NCBI RefSeq assembly: GCF_900115655.1
Contig: NZ_FOXF01000018.1
Coordinates: 1-46,869 of the forward strand
DNA from: Ruminobacter amylophilus
Lineage (GTDB): Bacteria > Pseudomonadota > Gammaproteobacteria > Enterobacterales > Succinivibrionaceae
DNA: 46,869 nt
Reading direction: 5' to 3'
The translations under genes and the position numbers were made by a program. Positions 39,566 to 46,869 of the stretch are shown one piece after another; positions within the stretch are counted from its first letter, which is position 1, and every line of letters starts with the position of its first letter. The notes under the pieces were generated by a model that saw only the letters and a list, made by a program, of their open reading frames with translations, was not told the origin of the DNA and made no database searches.

Positions 39566-40898
39566 AACCAGTCTTCACGACTACCAGAAGTTCAGTGTGA
39601 ACTTTATCGAGGAGCATCCGTGCGCAGCCATTCTCTTAGACTGCGGCATGGGCAAGAGCGTTATTTCCCTCACTGCAATTGCTGACCTTCTGTTTGACTC
39701 TTTTGAGGTTCACAGAATTCTGATAATTGCCCCCTTAAGAGTCGCACGGGACAGTTGGCCATTGGAGCTTTCCAAATGGGAGCACCTCAAACACCTCACT
39801 TTTTCAGTGGCTGTTGGAACTCTGGCAGAACGCAAAGCGGCTCTTGCCAGGAATGCCGACATCACCATCATCAACCGTGAGAACGTGGAATGGCTGGTTG
39901 AGAACAATGACTTTGACTACGACATGGTGGTTATTGACGAGCTGTCATCCTTCAAGAACCATTCAACCAAACGTTTCAAGGCTCTGCAGAAGGTACGTCC
40001 TAAGGTGAAGCGTATTGTTGGTCTCACAGGTACACCATCATCAAACGGCCTGATGGATCTGTGGTCTGAGTTCCGCCTCCTTGACATGGGCGAACGCCTG
40101 GGAAAGTTCATCACGAGATACAGAGAGGCGTTCTTCATGCCGGACAAGAGGAACGGTCAGCAGGTGTTTTCTTATAAGCCGAGACCTTATGCCGAGGAGG
40201 AAATCTACCGCCGCATCTCAGATATCACCATCTCCATGAAGTGTACTGACCATCTGAAGATGCCGGAGCTTATCAGCTCCCAGTACGAGGTGATGTTATC
40301 CCCGGATGAGCGTAAGCAGTACGAAAGTCTTAAGACTGAGCTGGTGCTGACTGCATCTGACGGAGAGATTACCGCAGCTAATGCCGCAGCACTAACCAAT
40401 AAGCTGAGTCAGCTTGCCAACGGCGCAATCTACGATGACGAGAAAAACATCATCGAGATCCACAGCAGAAAGCTTGATGCCCTGGAGGACATCATCGAAT
40501 CAGCTAACGGCAATCCTATCCTGGTGGCTTACTGGTTTAAGCACGACCTTGAGAGGATCAGAAAGAGGTTTGATGTCCGGGAGATTAAGACCTCAAAAGA
40601 CATCACTGACTGGAATGCCGGAAAGATCCCGGTGGCTTTAATTCACCCGGCGTCAGCTGGTCACGGCTTAAACCTTCAGTCCGGCGGTTCGACTTTGGTG
40701 TGGTTTGGTCTTACCTGGTCGCTGGAACTGTATCAGCAGACCAATGCCAGACTGTGGCGACAGGGACAGACGGCGGGAACCGTGGTGATTCAGCACATCA
40801 TTGCCAAGGGAACCATTGATGAACGGGTGCTGAAAGCATTGTCGAAAAAGGAATTAACTCAGAACGCACTGATTGATGCGGTTAAGGCGGAGGTGTAA
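39549..40898 (+). CDS. SNF2-family helicase, module B
   Basis: 449 residues from ATG 39549 (GGAGG upstream). Walker A here reads DCGMGKS, with the same DELSSFKNH, TGTPSSNG and NARLWRQGQ as 101-1450. From about residue 60 to the end the two proteins differ at only scattered positions. It is directly followed by the DUF1492-like gene (TAA then ATG). Confidence 0.92.
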   Translation: MNLPDRTSLHDYQKFSVNFIEEHPCAAILLDCGMGKSVISLTAIADLLFDSFEVHRILIIAPLRVARDSWPLELSKWEHLKHLTFSVAVGTLAERKAALARNADITIINRENVEWLVENNDFDYDMVVIDELSSFKNHSTKRFKALQKVRPKVKRIVGLTGTPSSNGLMDLWSEFRLLDMGERLGKFITRYREAFFMPDKRNGQQVFSYKPRPYAEEEIYRRISDITISMKCTDHLKMPELISSQYEVMLSPDERKQYESLKTELVLTASDGEITAANAAALTNKLSQLANGAIYDDEKNIIEIHSRKLDALEDIIESANGNPILVAYWFKHDLERIRKRFDVREIKTSKDITDWNAGKIPVALIHPASAGHGLNLQSGGSTLVWFGLTWSLELYQQTNARLWRQGQTAGTVVIQHIIAKGTIDERVLKALSKKELTQNALIDAVKAEV

Positions 40899-41303
40899 AT
40901 GAACGCAAAGGAATTTTTATCAAGAGGCATCAACCTGGAACGCCACGTGCGCAATCTGACGAATGAAATTGAGCATTACAGAAGTCTGGTAAACAACTGC
41001 AGCGTTACTTATTCTGACATGCCTAAGAGCACCACCGAGAATTACAAACTGGAAGATTGTACTCAGAAAATTATCGATCTGCAGAAGGAACTCAGTGATG
41101 CCATGGCTGATCTCGTTGATGTGAAGTGTGCCATCACCCGTGCCATCCATAAAATCGGGAATTATGACTATGAAGATCTTCTGGTTAAGCGATATGTATT
41201 TTGTGAAACCTGGGAGAAGATTGCCGAAGATATGAACTATGAATTGCGGTACATTCACAAGCTGCACGGGAAAGCATTAAGGGAATTAAAATTTTTTTCC
41301 TGA
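40899..41303 (+). CDS. DUF1492-like phage regulator
   Basis: 134 residues. Helical N-terminus (NLERHVRNLTNEIEHYRSLV) and a C-terminal HTH (TWEKIAEDMNYELRYIHKLH) like sigma region 4. Such proteins stand at the end of the replication region and may switch on packaging genes. The N-terminal third is duplicated in inverted orientation at 1-104. Confidence 0.82.
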   Translation: MNAKEFLSRGINLERHVRNLTNEIEHYRSLVNNCSVTYSDMPKSTTENYKLEDCTQKIIDLQKELSDAMADLVDVKCAITRAIHKIGNYDYEDLLVKRYVFCETWEKIAEDMNYELRYIHKLHGKALRELKFFS

Positions 41304-41376
41304 GGGCACTAAAAGACATGGAAAGACACTATGAAGTCTTGATACTATTATAATCGACGTAATGAAACGAACTATG

Positions 41377-41448
41377 AAAGCTCTGAGGTATTCCCTTGGA
41401 GCTTTTTCATTTTCAGCTCTGCTTCCTGTCGGTGGTGGAGCTTTTTTT
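41377..41448 (+). terminator. Two consecutive terminator-like hairpins
   Basis: AAAGCTC (41377-41383) with GAGCTTT (41399-41405), then AGCTC (41415-41419) with GAGCT (41438-41442) followed by seven T. They separate the replication operon from the HNH/packaging genes. A TATAAT at 41349-41354 lacks a clear -35. Confidence 0.6.
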
Positions 41449-41464
41449 ATGCCCGGAGAAAACC

Positions 41465-41848
41465 ATGCCAAGAAGACCGAAACGACCATGCTCCTTCCCG
41501 GGATGTCCGAGACTCACTGACGGAAGGTTCTGCGAGGAGCATGCCAAAGCAGAAGCAAGACGCTACGAGAAGTACCAGCGTGATCCGGAAGCCCGGAAAC
41601 GCTACGGTAAAGCATGGACAGTAATCCGAAAAGCCTATGCCTCCGAGCATCCTTTCTGCGAGGTCTGCCTTGCGGAAGGAAGATATACACCAACCGAGGC
41701 AGTTCACCACATTAAACCGCTTTCCCAGGGCGGAACTCACGACATCAGCAACCTCAAGGCTGTATGCAAAGCCTGTCATGCCAGGATTCACGGCGAAATG
41801 GGCGACAGATGGAGCAGGAAAGTAAAGGATTACGATTCACAAAAGTGA
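41465..41848 (+). CDS. HNH endonuclease
   Basis: 127 residues from ATG 41465 (GGAG six bases upstream). An N-terminal cysteine/histidine group (CSFPGCPRL, FCEEH) and a C-terminal HNH: CEVCL, VHHIKPLSQGG, NLKAVCKACHARIH. Phage HNH proteins beside the small terminase gene are required for packaging cleavage in several phages, which is the likely role here. Confidence 0.92.
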   Translation: MPRRPKRPCSFPGCPRLTDGRFCEEHAKAEARRYEKYQRDPEARKRYGKAWTVIRKAYASEHPFCEVCLAEGRYTPTEAVHHIKPLSQGGTHDISNLKAVCKACHARIHGEMGDRWSRKVKDYDSQK

Positions 41849-42002
41849 TGATTATCCCGCTTTAGACCCCCAGGGGCGGTCAAAATCGCTGAAATTTTAA
41901 CCAAAAAGCTTCGGGCCCCTCCCTCCACGCAGAAAAACGCAGTTTCAAACAGGGTAATAACCCCGGCCCGGCTGTGCTCTACCGTTGATTAGCAGGCTTT
42001 CA

Positions 42003-42029
42003 GCCCGTTTTCTGTGCGGGCTTTTTTTT
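42003..42029 (+). terminator. Intrinsic terminator before the terminase gene
   Basis: GCCCG (42003-42007) with CGGGC (42017-42021) then eight T. The gap 41849-42049 holds nothing else clear. Read-through must supply the terminase gene, or a promoter lies in the few bases after it. Confidence 0.75.
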
Positions 42030-42049
42030 CAAACATCAGGAATTTTTAA

Positions 42050-42619
42050 ATGGCCAAAGACGGAACCAACCGCGGCGGTGCCCGAGTGGGTGCCGGACGA
42101 AAACCTAAGGCTCTCCAGGAGAAACTTCTTGAGGGCAATCTCGGACACCGCGACATAACGAAGATCGACATACCGGACATCGCATCAGATGACGGTGAAG
42201 AGCCGGAAGGGACTGACATACCCCGCCCGGATGAATACCTCTCGGAACTACAGCGGGACGGGAAACCGCTCGGTGCTGCCGAAACCTACACCAAAACCTA
42301 CAGATGGCTTGCCGGACTCGGCTGTGACCGTCTGGTGAGTTCCGAACTCATCGAGCAGTATTCAGTGGCATTTGCCAGATGGAAACAGTGTGAACAGGCA
42401 GTAACGAAGTTCGGTCTGTGCGGCAAGCACCCGACATGCCCGAGCTCGGTGATTCAGAGTCCCTTTGTGGCCATGAGCCACAGCTATCAGAAACAGACCA
42501 GCCAGCTCTGGTTTCAGATTTACAGCATCGTGAAGGAAAACTGCTCTGCGGATGTGGCGGGAGCATCGAATCCTGCTGATGACATGATGGAGCGTCTGCT
42601 CCGTTCAAGAAAGAATTAA
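42050..42619 (+). CDS. P27-family phage terminase small subunit
   Basis: 189 residues. The family's N-terminal GGARVGAGRKPKAL, followed by an acidic linker and a helical domain (TYTKTYRWLAGLGC, VAFARWKQCEQAV). It recognises phage DNA for packaging. The large subunit is not in the window; it would be expected after the methylase block. Confidence 0.9.
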   Translation: MAKDGTNRGGARVGAGRKPKALQEKLLEGNLGHRDITKIDIPDIASDDGEEPEGTDIPRPDEYLSELQRDGKPLGAAETYTKTYRWLAGLGCDRLVSSELIEQYSVAFARWKQCEQAVTKFGLCGKHPTCPSSVIQSPFVAMSHSYQKQTSQLWFQIYSIVKENCSADVAGASNPADDMMERLLRSRKN

Positions 42620-42631
42620 GGAATTTAAGAC

Positions 42632-43414
42632 ATGATTGAGAAAGTGAACCCGTCCCATCCGGACAAAATAGCAGATCGCATTGCCGGTGCCATTGTGGAC
42701 ATCGCCTATGCGCAGGAGGCCAATCCGAGGATTGCCGTTGAGGTGCTGATTGGTCACGGCAGATGCCATGTGATTATCGAAACTGATACAGAGCTTTCTG
42801 AAGACAAAATCAGGGCAGCCATCTTCCGCATTGCCGGAAAGGTTGAGCCGGATATTCAGATTGTTCCGCAGGACAGACATCTTGCTGACAACCAGAAGGG
42901 GACTTTCCGTTGCGGAGACAACGGCATATTCAGGGGAGTTCCGCTCAATGTTGAGCAGGCGATGATTTCAAGTATCGCACGTGATCTTTACGAGCAGTTC
43001 CCGACTGACGGCAAATACATCCTCGATGATGAACGTCTCATCATCTGCCAGAGCAACGCAGACAGAACTGCAATTCTGAAACAGTACCCTCATGCCGAGG
43101 TTAATCCTCTTGGTGACTGGACAGGCGGCACCGATGCAGATACGGGAGCCACCAACCGCAAGCTCGGCAGCGACATGGCTGATTCGGTAACCGGCGGGGG
43201 ACTGCACGGCAAGGACCTGTCAAAAGCGGATGTGACTTTGAACATCTACACTTTTCTGAAGGCGCAGGAAACAGGCGAGACTGTAGAACTCAGCTGTGCC
43301 ATCGGGGATGAGGAGATTGACGGTCACTCCTACAGCGAGCTGATGGACATTGCCTGGAACCACATCGCCTCGTTAGGCGGTTTTGAGAAGTTTGCGGAAT
43401 GGGGGCTTTTCTGA
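42632..43414 (+). CDS. Phage-type S-adenosylmethionine synthetase
   Basis: 260 residues. Recognisable MetK signatures: HPDKIADRIAGAIVD (9-23), FRCGDNGIFRG, and the GGGLHGKDLSKAD loop. Cellular MetK is about 380-400 residues, so this is a shortened phage form. It should supply SAM for the methylases that follow; the ParB-methylase gene starts within its stop codon (TGATG). Confidence 0.87.
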   Translation: MIEKVNPSHPDKIADRIAGAIVDIAYAQEANPRIAVEVLIGHGRCHVIIETDTELSEDKIRAAIFRIAGKVEPDIQIVPQDRHLADNQKGTFRCGDNGIFRGVPLNVEQAMISSIARDLYEQFPTDGKYILDDERLIICQSNADRTAILKQYPHAEVNPLGDWTGGTDADTGATNRKLGSDMADSVTGGGLHGKDLSKADVTLNIYTFLKAQETGETVELSCAIGDEEIDGHSYSELMDIAWNHIASLGGFEKFAEWGLF

Positions 43415-44685
43415 TGAAGACAACTACAGAATTTCAGCTGGTCAGCACCGATAAGCTGATCCCTTATGTGAACAATGCACGTACACATTCACCGGAGCAG
43501 ATCATGAAACTCCGCTCCTCTCTCAGAGAGTTTGGTTTTGTGAATCCGGTGATCATCGACCGGGACTTTAACGTCCTCGCCGGGCACGGAAGAATACAGG
43601 CGGCAAAAGCTGAGAACATTCCCGAGGTGCCGTGCGTCTTTGCCGACCACCTCACCGAGGCACAGAAGAAGGCGTACATTCTGGCAGATAACCGCATGGC
43701 CCTGGATGCCGGCTGGGATGAAGAACTGCTGGCCGTGGAGATGCAGGAACTGCAGGACTTAGGCTTTGATCTTTCCATGACAGGCTTTTCCGAAGACGAA
43801 CTCGCAGAGCTATTTGCCACCGATGCCGAGGGGGAAGAGGATGACTTCGATGTGGAGGCAGAGCTGCAGAAACCGTGTTTCTCCAAAACCGGGGACGTAT
43901 GGCACCTTGGCAGACACACCGTAATCTGCGGTGATTCCACTCTGCCCGAAACCTATCAGAATCTGCTCGGGGACGTGAAGGTCAATCTGGTCTGCACCGA
44001 TGCTCCGTACTTCGTGGATTTACAGAATGCCTCCGGGAAAATCAGAAACGACAATCTGGACGATAAGTCAGCCTATGAGTTTCTGATGAAGGTCTTCGCC
44101 AACTTCAAAAACAGCATGGCCAGGGATGCCTCCTTCTATGAGTTCTACGCCACCTCCAAGTCCCGCATTTTCTATGATGCCTTTGAGGATGCAGGGTTCA
44201 AGGTTGGTGCCGGTCTGATTTGGAAAAAGCCGAGGTTCCCGCTTTCGAGAACCGACTGGAAGTACAACATGGAGCCAATCATCTACGGCTGGCGCAAGGA
44301 CGGTACCCACAAATGGTATGGAGATCAGAAGCAGACCGTGGTGTTTGAGTTTGATGGCATCAGAAACTCGAAGGAGGACGGTTTCGGGCATCCGAGCAGC
44401 AAGCCGGTACCTCTCATTGCCTATCTCGTAAAACTTTCCACCCAGACTAACGGCATCGTCCTTGACGGATTCCTCGGCTCAGCCTCAACGCTGATGGCCT
44501 GCGAGCAGACTGAACGCATCTGCTACGGAGTGGAAATTGAACCGAAGTTCGTAGACGTGGCGGTGAAAAGATACATCGAGTTTAAAGGCGGCAGTGCTGA
44601 TGACGTGTATGTCATTCGTGACGGAAAGAAACTTAATTACTCCGATGTGGAGATACCGGAGGAGCAGACAGATGGCGGTGAGTAA
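43414..44685 (+). CDS. ParB-like / DNA N4/N6 methyltransferase fusion
   Basis: 423 residues from ATG 43414. ParB/sulfiredoxin-like N-terminus (about 8-100, with LAGHGRIQAAK), an acidic linker near 130-150, then a beta-type amino-methylase. Motif IV reads DAPY (196-199) instead of the usual DPPY, and motif I is VLDGFLGSAST near 355. Common in phages beside terminase. The alanine in motif IV may lower or alter activity. Confidence 0.88.
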   Translation: MKTTTEFQLVSTDKLIPYVNNARTHSPEQIMKLRSSLREFGFVNPVIIDRDFNVLAGHGRIQAAKAENIPEVPCVFADHLTEAQKKAYILADNRMALDAGWDEELLAVEMQELQDLGFDLSMTGFSEDELAELFATDAEGEEDDFDVEAELQKPCFSKTGDVWHLGRHTVICGDSTLPETYQNLLGDVKVNLVCTDAPYFVDLQNASGKIRNDNLDDKSAYEFLMKVFANFKNSMARDASFYEFYATSKSRIFYDAFEDAGFKVGAGLIWKKPRFPLSRTDWKYNMEPIIYGWRKDGTHKWYGDQKQTVVFEFDGIRNSKEDGFGHPSSKPVPLIAYLVKLSTQTNGIVLDGFLGSASTLMACEQTERICYGVEIEPKFVDVAVKRYIEFKGGSADDVYVIRDGKKLNYSDVEIPEEQTDGGE

Positions 44686-45598
44686 ATTAACCCTCGGCAG
44701 CCTTTTTGACGGCTCCGGGGGATTCCCTCTTGCGGGACTTCTTTCCGGCATTGTACCGATCTGGGCGAGCGAAGTGGAATGCTACCCAATCAGAGTAACC
44801 ACCAGAAACCTTCCATGGATGAAGCATTACGGCAACATCTGTGAAATGGACGGCGGCAAAGTTGAACCGGTAGACATCATCACCTTCGGAAGTCCGTGCC
44901 AGGATATGAGTATCGCTGGAAAGCGTGAAGGTTTAAGCGGCAGCCGTTCCGGTCTGTTTCATGAGGCTGTCAGAATAATCAGAGAAATGAGGAGAGCCAC
45001 CAATGGCGAATATCCGAAATACATCGTGTGGGAGAACGTACCGGGAGCCCTCAGCTCCAACGGCGGAGAAGACTTCCGCTGTGTGCTCGAAAGCATATGC
45101 GGCATCGCTGATGAAACCGTATCTGTCCCTTCAGTTAAAAAATGGCTCAATGCCGGAGAAATCGTGGGTGACGGTTACTCAGTCGCCTGGAGGGTGCTTA
45201 ATGCGGAACACTTCGGAGTTCCACAGCGCCGAAAGCGCATCTACCTTGTCGCAGATTTTACAGACGGGTGTGCCGGAAAAATATTATTTGAGTCAGAAGG
45301 CATGCCTTGGGATCCTCCACAGAGCTTCAGCGAGAGGCAAGGTTCTGCCGGAGGTGCTGGAGAAGGCTCTGAAAAGACAGGCACGGTGTGTCTGAACGAT
45401 CAGGGAGGTGAACGCATGGACGTGACGCATGAACGAACCGCCACTCTCCGTGCCGAAAGCCATCACCCTCCGCTTGTATTTGAGAACCACTCGCAGGATT
45501 GCCGTTTCCGCGGTCCGCTTGATGTGGCTCAGACGGTGCTTTCAACCTACGGCACCGGCGGCAACAATCAGCCCTTTGTGGTGGAGGATAAACCATGA
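44672..45598 (+). CDS. C5 DNA methyltransferase, N-terminal part
   Basis: 308 residues from ATG 44672. Motif I GSLFDGSGGFP (9-19), catalytic TFGSPCQDMS with C76, ENV (121-123), QRRKR (185-189). Motifs IX and X are missing and are found in the next ORF. Its TGA overlaps the next ATG (ATGA), with GGAGG placed for that start, so both halves are made together. Confidence 0.9.
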   Translation: MAVSKLTLGSLFDGSGGFPLAGLLSGIVPIWASEVECYPIRVTTRNLPWMKHYGNICEMDGGKVEPVDIITFGSPCQDMSIAGKREGLSGSRSGLFHEAVRIIREMRRATNGEYPKYIVWENVPGALSSNGGEDFRCVLESICGIADETVSVPSVKKWLNAGEIVGDGYSVAWRVLNAEHFGVPQRRKRIYLVADFTDGCAGKILFESEGMPWDPPQSFSERQGSAGGAGEGSEKTGTVCLNDQGGERMDVTHERTATLRAESHHPPLVFENHSQDCRFRGPLDVAQTVLSTYGTGGNNQPFVVEDKP

Positions 45599-46479
45599 AA
45601 CCTAAAGTATTCGGCATCTGCTCGAAAGACAGCAATGCCATGAAATCAGCCAATCCGAAGAGCGGTTTCTACGAGGCTGAGACTTCCCGAACCATCGATA
45701 CTTCCTGTCAGTCTCCCTGCAGAAATCAGGGAGGCATGGTGGTAATTGAGGGCAACGGCATGAGGCCTTCACATCATGGTGACGGATGGAGGGAATCGGA
45801 AACCATGTACACGCTTAATACCACTGAGCGTCATGCGGTGGCTTTCTCTGAAGTTCACGGCACTCTGTCAGCCAATGACGGTCCCAAAGGTCCGTCAAGC
45901 CAGATGCTCTCAAACCCCGAGGAGAACTTCGTGGCTGAACCTGCCTACGGGCTTGATCGGGCATCCTTCAATCAGGGAAAGAATGCAAAGTACGATTTTT
46001 CAGTTACGGAGGAGTCAGAACCCACCATGACGGCAAGAGGTCCCAATGCGGTGGCACAGCCGGTCTACACCACCAGCAAGGCATCATTTCATACTACGGC
46101 TCATACAGATGTGGCTGACACACTGGTGGCAAGCGACTTCAAAGATCCGCCGACCGTTACCGAAGAGCCTTATTACATTGTACGCAGACTCACCCCGACG
46201 GAATGTGCAAGGCTGCAGGGATTTCCCGACTGGTGGTGTTCGCATCTCGGAACTGCAAATCCGTCTGAACATGACATGGAGTTCTGGCGCAGTGTATCCG
46301 AAACCCACCGTAATGTGGTAAGCGGAGCATCAAAACCGAAGTCAGATCTCCAAATCAGAAAATGGCTCGCAAACCCTCACAGCGATTCTGCGGAATACAA
46401 AATGTGGGGCAACGGTATCGCCCTGCCGTGTGCTGTTTATGTCCTTTCGGGCATTGTTCAGCACGCAGAAAAACATTAG
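45595..46479 (+). CDS. C5 DNA methyltransferase, C-terminal part (target recognition and motifs IX-X)
   Basis: 294 residues. The first 190 residues repeat short SFxxxxxTDVADTL-like units, as in long phage target-recognition regions. Motif IX RRLTPTECARLQGFP (about 196-210) and motif X MWGNGIALPCAVYVL near 270 complete the enzyme begun upstream. It lacks a catalytic PC motif of its own. Confidence 0.85.
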   Translation: MKPKVFGICSKDSNAMKSANPKSGFYEAETSRTIDTSCQSPCRNQGGMVVIEGNGMRPSHHGDGWRESETMYTLNTTERHAVAFSEVHGTLSANDGPKGPSSQMLSNPEENFVAEPAYGLDRASFNQGKNAKYDFSVTEESEPTMTARGPNAVAQPVYTTSKASFHTTAHTDVADTLVASDFKDPPTVTEEPYYIVRRLTPTECARLQGFPDWWCSHLGTANPSEHDMEFWRSVSETHRNVVSGASKPKSDLQIRKWLANPHSDSAEYKMWGNGIALPCAVYVLSGIVQHAEKH

Positions 46480-46600
46480 TTGATGGTAGTCAAGTAACAC
46501 TAAATATAGTTGTTTTAGTTCCACAAATTGACTTGATATAGTGTTTTGACAGAGCAAATATGTCCCTAACGAAAACGAACACAAACATGGAGACATAACG

Positions 46601-46869
46601 ATGAAGATCGATTTTAACCTCAAAGGCGCAGAGCGCAAGGAACTGGTCAAGGCTATCTCAAGGATTACCGGAATCAAGGCTGAATACCAGGGCATGCCGA
46701 CCACCAATTTTGTGATTGGAGACTTCACGGTAACCGCTGAAGGAGCTCTGGTTTACGATGACAAGATTGATGCCGGGGAGCTTTTAAACGAACTTGCCGA
46801 GGCAGGCTTTGAAGGAACCGCCGATAAGTCTGAAGGAAAGGAACTTAAAGTTCCTGAGCCGAATATCCT
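46601..46869 (+). CDS. Phage 'virulence-related' protein, incomplete at window edge
   Basis: The first 89 codons, MKIDFNLKGAERKELVKAIS onward, with GGAG before the ATG. The family is a small phage protein of unknown role often found after the methylase genes and before the large terminase. The gap 46480-46600 is AT-rich, with TTGACT and TTTTGAC elements, but no clear -10. Confidence 0.7.
   Translation, partial: MKIDFNLKGAERKELVKAISRITGIKAEYQGMPTTNFVIGDFTVTAEGALVYDDKIDAGELLNELAEAGFEGTADKSEGKELKVPEPNI

Overview
The window looks like mobile DNA, probably one or more prophages in an anaerobic gut- or rumen-type bacterium. The replication and packaging genes (DUF2800, DUF2815, VRR-NUC, SNF2, VapE-type primase/helicase, DUF1492, P27 terminase small subunit) are a set common in phages of Clostridia and their neighbours. 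The HU protein resembles gammaproteobacterial HU, and AAA/PD-(D/E)XK proteins like the two here are frequent in Succinivibrionaceae. Host assignment is therefore open. Strong GGAGG-type ribosome binding sites and short gene overlaps occur throughout. No rRNA, tRNA, CRISPR array, integrase or transposase was recognised.

Layout. (1) 1-12.8 kb, almost all minus strand: replication module A. It holds a DUF1492-like edge gene, SNF2 helicase, VRR-NUC nuclease, a zinc-binding protein, primase/helicase, a small DUF protein, family A DNA polymerase, a tiny membrane protein, DUF2815, DUF2800, a DUF2800 partner and a sigma-like protein with a structured leader. A plus-strand AAA-nuclease plus HU pair (5.5-7.6 kb) interrupts it. 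(2) 13.5-18.9 kb, plus strand and AT-rich: an XRE regulator, an R-M-associated protein and a 1368-residue fusion of GIY-YIG-like, helicase and adenine methylase parts. (3) 19.3-22.8 kb, minus strand: a second AAA/PD-(D/E)XK protein, a zinc-ribbon protein and a second sigma-like protein with a second copy of the structured leader. (4) 23.2-31.1 kb, AT-rich: NACHT NTPase, PLD-family nuclease, Z1 helicase and PD-(D/E)XK nuclease on plus, convergent with an XRE-C5 methyltransferase on minus. This resembles the Z1/PLD/C5-methylase class of restriction systems, but the first gene is a NACHT STAND ATPase and no MORC/MutL-type GHKL ATPase is visible. (5) 31.2-41.3 kb: replication module B, related to A but divergently arranged around a tandem-repeat control region. 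(6) 41.4-46.9 kb, plus strand: HNH nuclease, terminase small subunit, SAM synthetase, ParB-methylase, a C5 methylase split into two overlapping ORFs, and an incomplete phage protein.

How it works together (inference). Modules A and B are alternative phage replication sets. Their outer ends (SNF2, VRR-NUC, DUF1492-like) are near-identical copies in inverted orientation. Related repeat elements sit at the heads of operons in both modules. The two sigma-like genes share a two-hairpin leader with compensatory base changes. The central segments are a defence island with two restriction-type systems and an AAA nuclease. The right end supplies modification enzymes and the start of the packaging genes.

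Most notable: the NACHT/PLD/Z1/PD-(D/E)XK/C5 locus, the paired structured leaders, and the repeat family shared by both replication modules.
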